Source of the DNA: Mycolicibacterium tusciae
GTDB taxonomy: Bacteria > Actinomycetota > Actinomycetes > Mycobacteriales > Mycobacteriaceae
Assembly (NCBI RefSeq): GCF_002086795.1
Contig: NZ_MVIM01000001.1
Span: forward strand, 496,001-560,000
Length of the DNA stretch: 64,000 bases
Direction of reading: 5' to 3'
The notes below the pieces were generated by a model. The model was not told the DNA's origin. It saw only the letters and a program-made list of their open reading frames with translations, and did no database searches. Made by a program: the position numbers and the translations under genes. Of this stretch, positions 33,671 through 43,200 are shown one piece after another (the stretch's first letter is position 1; every line of letters begins with the position of its first letter).

Positions 33671-36600
33671 CTATGCCGCGATCCGGGAAGAGCACCGCCT
33701 CGATTACGGAAGGAAGGTCGGCAACTTCGGCGGCGTTCTCGTCGACCTTTACTCCGACCGCACCCACTTCCTGCTGGAGCTCCTGCAAAACGCTCAAGAC
33801 GCGCACGCGACTCGGGTGCGATTCGACCTGCATCCCGATCGGCTCGAGGTCAGGCACGACGGGCGCCATTTCACTGAGGCCGACGTGCGGGGTATCTGCG
33901 GGATCAAGGAATCAACCAAAGAAGACGACCCTGACCAGATCGGGCGCTTCGGAGTCGGCTTCAAATCCGTCTACGCGTACACGTCGAGACCGACCGTGCA
34001 CTGCGGCGACGAGCACTTCCAAGTCCAGGACTACGTGCTCCCGCATCGAGCCGACCCGGTCGACCCGGGAGCCGGCTGGTCGACGCTACAGATCCTTCCC
34101 TTTGACCGCTCGGACGTGACGCCGCAAGACGCCGTCGACCAGATCTCCCGCCGGCTGCAGCGACTCAGCGGTCGGACGATTCTCTTTCTCAGCAATCTCA
34201 CCGAGCTCCAATGGTTCGCGCCCGGCGGCCTCTCTGACCATATTCTGCGCGAGACGCGGACCGACCGAGAGGCTCGAAGGGTTTCCCTGCTGGCCGGCGC
34301 CGACTCGGAATCTGAGGAGGAGTGGCTGGTGTTCGATCGGCAGGTCCACCTTGCCGACGGGATCGATCCAGGCGCAGTAGAGGTCGCGTTCGCCCTTACC
34401 CGCGACGATCGCGGTGCCGAGCTGATCACTCCCGCGGACGACACTCAGTTGGTCGCGTTCTTCCCGACGAGACGCGAAACCCACGTCGGCTTCCTCATCC
34501 AAGGACCGTTCGTCCCGACGGCAGCGAGGGACAACGTCCGTGACGACCACCCGCTGAACCGGCGACTTGTCGCCGACGTCGCCGCGCTGACCGTTGAGGC
34601 GTTGGAGGCGATCAAGGAGATGGGTTTACTGGCGGTCGGCGTGCTTGAGACCTTGCCGCTCGAAACCGCCAAGTTCTCGCCCAAGCAACTGCTTCGCCCA
34701 CTCTACGACGCGGTCCGTGATGCGCTCACCGACCGTCCGCTCCTGCCGACCGCCGACGGCCGCTACCTGGCCGCAACAGAGGTTCGGCTCGCCCGGGGCG
34801 CAGGTCTGCGCGAACTGTTCTCACCCGTGCAACTCGGCGAGTTGCTCGACGCCGACGGTGAGGTCGCCTGGTTAGTCGCCGGGATCTCTGCCGACCGGAC
34901 ACATATCCTGCACCGTTACCTGGTAGGGCACCGACCGCCATATTCATGGGGCTCCGATCCGGAAATACCGGCGCTTGTCCCCGGCATGGAGCTCGATCCC
35001 GGCGCGATCAGTCGCCGTATCGAACCAAGCTTCCTTGCCCGGCAATCAACCGAGTGGATCATCTCGCTGTACCGATGGCTCGCCGCACAGCCAGCTCTGC
35101 ATGCAACTCTCCGCTTGAAACCAGTAATCGTAAGCAGCGACGGCGAGTACATCGCGGCTTTTGCCGACGGCAGACCTCAGGTGTGGCTGCCCCCTGACGG
35201 CGAAACCTCCTACCCGGTCGTCGACCGAGCGGTCGCCGCCGACCCCGAGGCGCTCGCCTTCCTTTGCAGCCTCGGTCTCACCGAGCCCGACGCGGCGGAC
35301 GAAGTCATGGACACGATCCTGCCGCGCTATCGCGGCGACGGCGAGATGCCCAATCAGGACGAGGGCACTTCCAATCTCGATCGCATCGCCGCAGCGCTCA
35401 CCGGAGCGACCGGCGCGAAGCTCGACGCACTCATAGACGAGCTCATCGACACGCCGTTCCTGCTGGCCTCCGACCCCACCGACAACGAGCGGTACTGGTG
35501 TCGTCCCACGGAATGCTATGAACCTTCCGAGCGGCTCAAGGTCTTCATGGAGGGGAACGAAGACGTGTTCTTCCTGACGGACGAATCCCTTCGTCACATC
35601 GCTCTCTGGCGACGTCTCGGAGTCAAGAGCGACATTGAAATCCGGAAACGAGACCCTGACTGGCACGGCTACGTGACGGTTACGAGGCAGCACGGCTGGC
35701 ACAAACGCGGGCGACACCGTTTTGACCCGGGCCTTGAGATCGATGGACTGGAGCACGCGCTCGAGCATCCGACCCTCGAGCGCTCACTCCTCGTCTGGGA
35801 ACTGATCTCATCGCTGGATGCACCAATCCGTGGTCAAGTCGAGACATGCCCACGCAAGGACTACTCGGGCTCGTGGACTCACACAGTCAACTCACCTGTG
35901 GCCGATCTGCTTGCCGAGCACCACTGGCTGCTAGATCTCGACGGCAACTGGCGCAGGCCAGAAGAGGTCACACTGGACGATCTCGACCCGTCCTACCCAA
36001 GGGACGAGGTGCTCGCGCGAGTTCTTGAGATGCGACCGACCGTCTCGCATGGGGTAGCAGATGAGGTAGCAGATCTTTTCGGGATCGACAGCGACGACCT
36101 GGACCTGCTCCGGCGGCAACCCGAGCTGCTGAAAAGGGCCGTCGCGGAGGCACGCGAGCGGGAACGCGGAGCCCGTGTCGACGAAGGCGGCGATGCGGAC
36201 GGGATGCACGACGAAAACGATTCGGACAACGAGTCGATCGACGTCGCCGAGGGCATCTTCGATGCGTTCAACAGACCAGGGGAAGCCGAGGTCGAAGACT
36301 TCGACGGCGATGGAGCAGCGGCAAACCCGGAGAGAAGGCAGGAACGCTCCGCAGAGGCGCTCGCGCGCTCTAAAGAGGCTGAGCCGTCGCGCGGCGACCG
36401 CTTCAAGCTCCTTTCCCGGAAGGTCTGGGAGGCACGGGATCCCGCAGTCCGTGCTTACCTTCTGCACACCTACGGCGGGCGATGCCAGATCTGTCAAGCA
36501 ACGTTCCCCCGCCGCGACGGCCAGCCGTTCTTCGAGGCGCGATACATCGTGTCGCGCGTCGAGCAACGCTGGCTCGACACACCGGGCAACAGCCTCTGCC

Positions 36601-36818
36601 TCTGTCCGACGTGCCTCGCCAAGACGCTTCATGGCAGCTCTAAGGCCGTTGACATCCTGCACGAGTTGCGAGAACTCGCTGGGGACGCCGTCAATCTTCC
36701 CGATGGTGGAACCGCGAGCTTCGAGCTCTGCGGGGAGCCAGTTTCAATCAGGTTCGCCCAGCGTCACCTGATCGATCTCGGGGCGCTGCTTGCCGCAGAA
36801 TCAGTGGAGCCGCAATGA
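33660..36818 (+). CDS. GHKL (sacsin/Hsp90-like) ATPase with C-terminal HNH-like zinc motif
   Basis: A 1052-residue protein. The N-terminus has the GHKL ATP site: LLELLQNAQDAHATRVRFD (N box, ~38-56), VRHDGRHFTEADVRG (G1 box) and IGRFGVGFKSVY (G2 box, ~94-105). This is the form seen in sacsin-type and conflict-system ATPases. The middle ~700 residues are unrecognised, followed by an acidic segment. The C-terminus has paired CxxC motifs, RCQICQATFPRRDG (~942) and LCPTCLAKTLH (~982), like a treble-clef HNH nuclease, though the catalytic His is not certain. It is the last gene of the helicase operon. Confidence 0.8.
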   Translation: MPSDYAAIREEHRLDYGRKVGNFGGVLVDLYSDRTHFLLELLQNAQDAHATRVRFDLHPDRLEVRHDGRHFTEADVRGICGIKESTKEDDPDQIGRFGVGFKSVYAYTSRPTVHCGDEHFQVQDYVLPHRADPVDPGAGWSTLQILPFDRSDVTPQDAVDQISRRLQRLSGRTILFLSNLTELQWFAPGGLSDHILRETRTDREARRVSLLAGADSESEEEWLVFDRQVHLADGIDPGAVEVAFALTRDDRGAELITPADDTQLVAFFPTRRETHVGFLIQGPFVPTAARDNVRDDHPLNRRLVADVAALTVEALEAIKEMGLLAVGVLETLPLETAKFSPKQLLRPLYDAVRDALTDRPLLPTADGRYLAATEVRLARGAGLRELFSPVQLGELLDADGEVAWLVAGISADRTHILHRYLVGHRPPYSWGSDPEIPALVPGMELDPGAISRRIEPSFLARQSTEWIISLYRWLAAQPALHATLRLKPVIVSSDGEYIAAFADGRPQVWLPPDGETSYPVVDRAVAADPEALAFLCSLGLTEPDAADEVMDTILPRYRGDGEMPNQDEGTSNLDRIAAALTGATGAKLDALIDELIDTPFLLASDPTDNERYWCRPTECYEPSERLKVFMEGNEDVFFLTDESLRHIALWRRLGVKSDIEIRKRDPDWHGYVTVTRQHGWHKRGRHRFDPGLEIDGLEHALEHPTLERSLLVWELISSLDAPIRGQVETCPRKDYSGSWTHTVNSPVADLLAEHHWLLDLDGNWRRPEEVTLDDLDPSYPRDEVLARVLEMRPTVSHGVADEVADLFGIDSDDLDLLRRQPELLKRAVAEARERERGARVDEGGDADGMHDENDSDNESIDVAEGIFDAFNRPGEAEVEDFDGDGAAANPERRQERSAEALARSKEAEPSRGDRFKLLSRKVWEARDPAVRAYLLHTYGGRCQICQATFPRRDGQPFFEARYIVSRVEQRWLDTPGNSLCLCPTCLAKTLHGSSKAVDILHELRELAGDAVNLPDGGTASFELCGEPVSIRFAQRHLIDLGALLAAESVEPQ

Positions 36819-37087
36819 AACGGATCGGGCGGCCAAGAACCAAAGCCTGATGCGCTCACGGGGACGATTCCAGCTCGGTTGCGGCACAACCGATATGGGT
36901 CCGCGTGCCATGGCGTGATGCCGCGGGACGTGTCCTCCCGCAGCCAGCGGTCCGCCTCCTGCTGGGCTGCGAATGGCCAGAGCGGCTGACATGCGAAGCG
37001 CTGGGCGAGCTTGTGGCCGTACTGGTTGTGCTCGTGGTTGTGGGGGGCATATCGGTGATTCCGTTCGACGCGCGGTCGTGCTGACGA

Positions 37088-38072
37088 TTACAGGCCAACG
37101 CGATCTTGGCTCGTGAACCTCGAATGGTTTTGGCGGCAGATTTGTCGATAGCTTCTTGGTGGCCGACGGCTTAGGGCCCTCCTCAGTCGCGCCTCGCGCA
37201 GAACCCTTCCCGGCGACGGGTGTTTCGGCTGTAGGTCGCGAAGATGTAGCGGGCGCACGCCTTTGATCCGCGCACTGGCTAGGGCGTGCGCGGAGTCGAT
37301 GCATGTTAAGAAACGGTCGGCAGGCTCTTTCGAGAGCGCAAGCGCCACAACAGGGTCAACCACAGGGAGTTTCTGGCCTCGATCGAGACAGCGGTGGAGG
37401 ACTGGCGTTGAGATGGTGGCTGATTGTGACTGCGGGGTTGAGTATTGAACGGAAGCGAGCCGGTCAGAAGGTGATATGCCGTAACCGCAAGGGCGTATTG
37501 ATCGCTACAGCCATCAAGCGTCAGGCCCATTAGTTGTCCGGGGGCGGCATAATTGACTGTTCCTGCGGCATATTAGTTTTCGTCAGTCTGACCACCTCCG
37601 TCGTGCTGCGGGCAATGCCGAAGTCTGCCAACAACACTCGCCGGGTTTTGGTTCATCACCGCTTAGCAGGATGTTGGCAGGTTTGACGTCGCGGTGAAGC
37701 AAGCCCCTCTCATGGGCACAATCCAGGCCTGAGCGACGGCGGAAATGATCTCGACGACGGCTCACCGCGGCATGCCAGCTGGATAGCCGTCGCGCAATAG
37801 ACGTCCAGCATCCGGTCCGTCGATGTAGTCCATGGAAATCCACAACTGCCCGTCGCACTCGCCTCGGTCGTGAAGGCCATCGATATGAGGGTGATATAGG
37901 GTCGCCGCCAGCGCAAGCGAAACTCGCGGTTGCGGACAGCTCTACAGGCAAGACCTTTAGAGCGTCGCGGAAGTCGCGGATGCTGAGCCAGGTAGACCTC
38001 GCCCATCCCTCTAGACCCCAGCTGACGAATGATGGTGCAACCAGCGAAGGTGTGACCGTTTGTCAACGGCAT
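37088..38072 (-). pseudogene. decayed Ser/Thr protein kinase
   Basis: Fragments of one kinase appear in order on the minus strand but in different frames. They are the N-terminal [20 protein letters not shown] then [13 protein letters not shown], the catalytic-loop piece [20 protein letters not shown], the helix-F piece [20 protein letters not shown], and [20 protein letters not shown]. At least three frameshifts break it, and the DFG region is scrambled. It resembles the N-terminus of the intact kinase at 24302-25771 but is clearly dead. The 270 bases between it and the GHKL gene hold nothing recognised. Confidence 0.82.
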
Positions 38073-38254
38073 GGCCGAATCCTATGAGGCCGCGGCGAGG
38101 ACCCGTGCCGTTGCTGATGAAAGCAATGGAGTTACGGGTAGATGTGTCCCACCGCTCTGGTTCGCGGGCGTTGGCGCAGGGCGTGGGTGGCGGCCCATCA
38201 TGCGGTGGCGTTCGGCCCAGGCCTCGACGCCTTAGTCGATCTCTTCTAGGCGTC

Positions 38255-38539
38255 TCATCTCGCCCTCTCGTTATCCCCGGCGCGACAGTCATCCATCCGA
38301 CTGCCGGCGGAAACAAGATTCATTCGGGTCTGTCCCCAAGGCATACCAGTCCACTGGCGCAGCACGGCTTGTTGGCGGCGCACCGCGCGGTACGCGCACC
38401 ACCGGTAAGGGGGCGAACGGTCATGCAAGCTGCCTAAGGTCTCGTGACGTATAGGGCGCACGCGCGCTGCGGCTAGCTCGATGTCCGGTGGCATGCCGTC
38501 GAGACGTCGGCAGACCTCGATCACCGGCGAATTCGTCAT
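38255..38539 (-). pseudogene. fragment of a LuxR-family ATPase regulator
   Basis: The minus strand encodes VIEVCRRLDGMPPDIELAAA then RVRPIRHETLGSLHDR and RAVRRQQAVLRQW. These correspond to the NB-ARC/AAA part of large mycobacterial LuxR-type regulators, where CRRLDGIPLAIELAAARVRAL and AVRRQQTLRA are typical. No start, nucleotide-binding loop or DNA-binding end is present, so it is a remnant. A LuxR HTH remnant on the opposite strand lies at 39822-39947. Confidence 0.65.
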
Positions 38540-38616
38540 CGAGTTCGTCGGACCAGCATAGGGTTCATCGGCGTCCGTTTCGAGCCCGCTCGCGGCACTG
38601 AACGCGCGAACGCGAA

Positions 38617-38958
38617 TCAGCCAGCAGTGCGGCTGGATGGGCTGACGACGTCATCTGCGGCCACTTTCAACCACGGGATCGTCCTATCGGTAAACAGCGG
38701 CACATCCGCCGGCGTCGGGATGCTGTGCCCGCCAAGCCTCCAGGCCGGGATGATCACCGGCTGGCCGGCCTGCAGCCGCAGCAACAGCGGCGAACGCTCC
38801 CGCACCTGCTCCTCGAGCGGCGGCCGGTGCGACTCATCGATCAACGCGTACCGCGGATCGGGGCGCCCATCCCTTGCCCGCTCCTGATCAAGGAGGGCGC
38901 GGTACACCCCCGGCAACCGGTATCCACCACCGCCGGCGCCGGCATCAACGCGCGGCAT
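38617..38958 (-). CDS. small hypothetical protein, possibly phage-derived
   Basis: A 113-residue protein with no recognised domain. It is rich in Pro, Arg and Asp, with a central EEQVRERSPLLLRLQAGQPV. Its start overlaps the end of the next upstream gene (38945-39292) by 14 bases, so the two are likely cotranscribed. Its position beside a tRNA remnant suggests a leftover of an integrated phage-like element. Expression and function are uncertain. Confidence 0.45.
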   Translation of the reverse strand: MPRVDAGAGGGGYRLPGVYRALLDQERARDGRPDPRYALIDESHRPPLEEQVRERSPLLLRLQAGQPVIIPAWRLGGHSIPTPADVPLFTDRTIPWLKVAADDVVSPSSRTAG

Positions 38959-39292
38959 CGCGGTCCCAGCGGACCGCGGCGGCGCGCCTGGCCATGACCG
39001 TCCGCACGGTCGGCGCAGGCGGAATGTCCGTATTAAAGCCCCGAAGCAGCCGAGCCGCGGCCTGCTCCAGCAGCCGCACCTCCGCGCTGATCTTCAGCTT
39101 CGTCTTGGTGTCCTCGGCGGCCTCATACAGCTCCAGAAATTCGGCTTTTCGGTCCAAAATCGACGAAATCTGGGCCAAGATCGCCCTTTCCTGGGCACTC
39201 CAAACCAGGCTTCGGCCCTGCCGCGCCGAAGCGGCGGCCAGTTCTTTATCCAGATCACGCAACACTTTTCGCGCCGCAGCAGATCGTGCCAT
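38945..39292 (-). CDS. helical hypothetical protein, possibly phage-derived
   Basis: A 115-residue, mostly helical protein (AAARKVLRDLDKELAAASAR, ERAILAQISSILDRKAEFLE, TKTKLKISAEVRLLEQAAAR) ending in an Arg-rich tail (ARRAAAVRWDRDAAR). Its size and pattern resemble small packaging-related proteins next to terminase genes in actinobacterial prophages, but that is recall, not proof. It is followed by the 113-residue gene with a 14-base overlap. Confidence 0.5.
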   Translation of the reverse strand: MARSAAARKVLRDLDKELAAASARQGRSLVWSAQERAILAQISSILDRKAEFLELYEAAEDTKTKLKISAEVRLLEQAAARLLRGFNTDIPPAPTVRTVMARRAAAVRWDRDAAR

Positions 39293-39821
39293 CAGTCAAT
39301 TCTACGAACGAGCCAGCGTTTATGCGTGCAGCCAGGTGGATGTGGTGTCCGTGCCGTGGCGGGTTGAAATGGGGGGAGGGGTTCCCCGCGGGGTGTGTTG
39401 AGCTGGTCAATGCGTTTCTTGGAAACCATCTGATGGCTCACCCATTGAAGATGATTAGCCTGGCTCGACCGCCGGCCCGACGGCAGACCGGTGTTGAACA
39501 CCGACAATCTGAGGCCGGTTGAGCTCGCCGTCGGATGGTCTGTGCCGTTCTCGCGGCCATCATCGGGCGGCGGAGAAACCGAATTCCCGGATGGCCTGCC
39601 GCACTCGGCCTGTTCCTTGGAGTCATTGGCCTCGCGATAGTCGCCTTCCTGCCTTCGAATGCTCGAGCTGGGCGGGGCAGGTGGTCTGCCCCCGATGCAA
39701 ACACACCAAAATGGCCCGAGCGGCCAGACCACGTTTGAGGGCTGGCAGTGCATGGGACCGGGCGCACAACAGGTAGCCCCGCCCGTTCAAACTCCGTGGT
39801 GGGCTCGACGTGGTAAAGCCC
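39293..39821 (+). other. gene-poor remnant region
   Basis: No intact gene is supported. One frame at about 39535-39660 encodes a short hydrophobic stretch (MVCAVLAAIIGRRRNRIPGW then PAALGLFLGVIGLAIVAFLP) that could come from a small membrane protein, but neither a good start nor a family match is evident. Confidence 0.4.
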
Positions 39822-39947
39822 ATGAGCCAAGGCCCCGCCAGCAACGACGTCGCCGCACTGCTGTTCGTCTCACCCCGGACGGTGCAGGGCCTCACCCAGG
39901 TCTACACCGAACTCGGGCTGTCCTCGCACGTGCAGCTCGCTCAGTAG
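39822..39947 (+). pseudogene. C-terminal LuxR-type HTH remnant
   Basis: A 41-codon frame reads SNDVAALLFVSPRTVQGLTQ then VYTELGLSSHVQLAQ and a stop. This is the DNA-binding helix-turn-helix and C-terminus of a LuxR/GerE regulator (intact ones read NREIAARLFISPRTVQHHLT). The rest of the regulator is missing. It sits 18 bases before the tRNA remnant and probably represents host chromosome left beside an integration point. Confidence 0.75.
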
Positions 39948-39964
39948 GCGGCACGTCACTGAAG

Positions 39965-40006
39965 TGGGCGCGGACGGTATCGAACCGCCGACCGCTGGTG
40001 TGTAAA
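39965..40006 (-). other. tRNA-Val (UAC) 3'-half remnant, likely att site
   Basis: The minus strand carries an anticodon loop TTTACAC (UAC), 3' anticodon stem ACCAG, a variable region, T-arm GGCGGTTCGATACCGTC, acceptor strand CGCGCCC and discriminator A. The sequence before the loop (TTCCC) cannot pair with ACCAG, so the 5' half of the gene is missing. Elements that integrate into the 3' half of tRNA genes leave exactly such duplicates. The intact tRNA is not in the window. Confidence 0.75.
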
Positions 40007-40296
40007 GGGAAAGGACTGAGTGCACGTCTGTTCGATGGTGTCCAATACGTGCAGTTCACAGCCCCGCGAATGTTCACCTCATTTCACCGTGTCCACCTTG
40101 TTCGCCCGTGTCTTGGCAACTTGATGGCAACGTAACGACCGGGTGCGCGACCACCTGATGTCGCTGGCGTGAACCAGCGGGCGGTCTAGGCGCGAACGTT
40201 CACCCCGTTTCGACCCGCCTGTTGTTCGGGTGGTTCCGCGGCTTGCCCCGTGCAGCGTCATCCATGCCAAGATGCTCACTCCCACGCTTATGCGAC

Positions 40297-43200
40297 TCAG
40301 GGATCGGCAGGTGATGCTGGAATGTTGACGGTGCAGCAGGCGATTCCGCCGTCTCCACCGACGACCACGTAACGGCGCGCATTCTCCACGAATGTCGCGA
40401 GTGAACGGATGCCCCTTCCGGTGACGATTCTGGCGATCTCCGATCCATCGGTGGGATTCCAGACCTTTAGAGCGTTATCGGAACCTCCGCTGGCCAGCAA
40501 TGCCTGCCCGCCTCCTAACGCCAGCGCCGTCATCGCGCTCACGCCCCGGTCGTGGGCGTGCCAGGGTTGCCCCACAGCAGTGCCAGCGACGGGGTCCAAT
40601 ACCCCCACAATTCCGTCGAAGCCGCCGCTGGCGGCGAGTAGCGCTCCTCCATCGCGCTGCGGCAGAACAACCAGCGCACTGACGTCATGGTCGTTGGCGT
40701 GCCACGGATTCCCCACAGCCGTGGCAGTGAGCGGATCCCACACCTGCACCATTCCGTCAAACCCACCGGTTGCAAGCAGAACGCGCCTATCAGGTAGCCG
40801 GAACTCAATCATTGCACTCACGCCCCGGTCGTGGGCGTGCCACGGATTCCCCACAGCCGTGGCAGTGAGCGGATCCCACACCTGCACCATCCCATCACTG
40901 TCGCCAGCGGCAAGCAGAACCCGCCCATCGGGCAGGCGCATCGTGACCAACGAACTCACGCCCCGGTCGTTGACCTGCCATGGATCCCCGATAACGGTGC
41001 CGCTGAATGGATTCCACAACTGCACCATCCCATCAATGCCACCGGTTGCAAGCACAACCCGGCTACGGGGCAGGCGCATCGTGACCAACGTAGTCAGGAC
41101 GTCAGACTCGTGGGCCTGCCACGGTTGTCCCACAGCAGTTCCCGTAGTTGCATCCCAGAGCCGCACCGTTCCGTCGAAGGCGCCGCCGCCACTGGCGAGC
41201 AACACCTTCCCGCCAACCTGTCGCAATACGACCAATGCGCTCACGGCGTCGTCGTCGGCAGGCACACGCCTTCGAGCGGCTTCGGTTAGGGGATCCCACA
41301 GCCGCACCGTCCTGTCGAGTCCGCCGCCGCCACTGGCGAGTAGCACCCGCTGGCCAGGTCGCGCCGGGGGCAAGGCGACCAACGCGCTGACGCCTTGACC
41401 GTGTGCGTGCCATGGGTCTCCCACAGCAGTGCGGTCGACCGGATCCCACACCCGCACCATCCCGTCACTTATGCCGGCTGTGGCAAGCAGCTTCGACCCG
41501 CCAGGCTGCTGAACAACGACCATTGCGCTGACGCCATCCTCGTGTGCGTACCACGGGTCTCCCACCTCAGTGCAGAGGACCGGGTTCCACATTCGCACCG
41601 TGCCGTCCAAGCTCGCGGTGACCAGCACCGGTCTTCTGCCGGCAAGCCGCAGCACCGCGATCGCAGTCACACTGTCGTCGTGAGCCTCGATTTGTTTCCA
41701 ATTAGCTCCGCGAGTGTCCGCATCCTGTATGTGTACCATTCCGTCATCGGCACCACCGGTAATTAGTAGCTGCCGCGAATCAGTTAGTCGTAACACGAGC
41801 ATCGCGCTCACAACATGCTGCGCGCGCCGAGCGCGTCCAGCAGGTGCGCCGGTGAGCGGGTCCCAGAGCTGTACCGTTCCTCGTTGGTCGTGCCCAACTG
41901 TAAGAAGCCGCCTACCCCGAATTGGGTTGCGAAGCACGGTCATTGCGTTGATACCGTCTTCGTGGGCAAGCCATGGTTCCCCCACAGCAGTGCCGGCGAT
42001 CGGGTCCCACACCCGCACCATCCCGGTTTCACTGCCAGTAGCGAGTAGCAGCGGCTCGTCATCCGGTCGCAGCGTAACGACCGCTGTGATGGCCTCGTCG
42101 TGAGCAAGCCATGGTTCCCCCACAGCAGTGCCGGCGATCGGGTCCCAAACCCGCACCGTCCCATCGCTGCTCCCGGCGGTAGCAAGGAGCACCCGCCCGT
42201 TGGGCAACGGTAGTCCTGCCATCAGCATCGAATCCGCCTGGCTGTACGTGCTGGCGGCGACAACATTGCCGGGCGGGAGCTGCCAGTGAGCCCAGGCCGG
42301 TGTGAACGGATCCGCGTCCACAGAGGGTGAGAGCGGCAGTCCGGCGCTGGCGGAAGCGAAGGCAAGCGACATCCGACGTGACGGTATGTCGACGTTTCCG
42401 AGGTACGGTTCGATACTCGCCCAGGCCGCGAGTCTGCCGCTGGAAGCATTGGCCGGTGGCGGCATTCCGAGCAACCCTCGAACCCTCGCCCCCGGCTCCC
42501 AGGGCAGCACGGCGGCCGGCACGTGAGTGTCATCGAGTACGCGGCCGCGGTGGGCGTGGTCGATCAGGTGTCTGGCGAGGTAGGGGTGCGGGGGGGCAAG
42601 TCCTGTGTCGTCGACCAAACCAGCGAGCGCTCTCGCGATCCGCGCGTGGATTTCACTGCTGGTCTCGGATTGCCCATGGTCGTCGTGCGCAGGAAATGAC
42701 TTGTCGCGTAAGGCCTCTGCGAGGCGGACGTGGTTGGGCCGATGCACGACGCGGCCGTCCTCGACGTCTTGAGTCAGATAGCCAGCGAGTCTGCTGTGCA
42801 GTACCTCGCCGATGACCTCGTTGATATTCGCGAAGTGCCCACCGAAGATGGCTTCCGCGATGGTGGGCCAGATGTCGGCCCAGGGCACGCCGCGTCCCCT
42901 CGCGAAAGCGGTCGCCTGTAGCACCGCGAGGAGGTGTTCAGCTGGATGTTGGAGCGTGTCGGCGGTGTCGGTGAGGTCGGCGTGGAATAGCGATATTGTG
43001 CCGTCCGCCAGGGTCGCTAACCACGCTGGGTCCGACAGGTCTTGTTGTCCGGCTGCGTCGCGCAGCCGGTCGCCGGCCAGCCGGGCGTCGAGGAATGACG
43101 GCGATACATTAGAGGCAACGAGTTTCACTACTGAATCGTCTGGCGAGATGGTGTCCGCGTACGGGCCTTTGACACTCAGCAGTGCCGTTAGGTACGCGCC

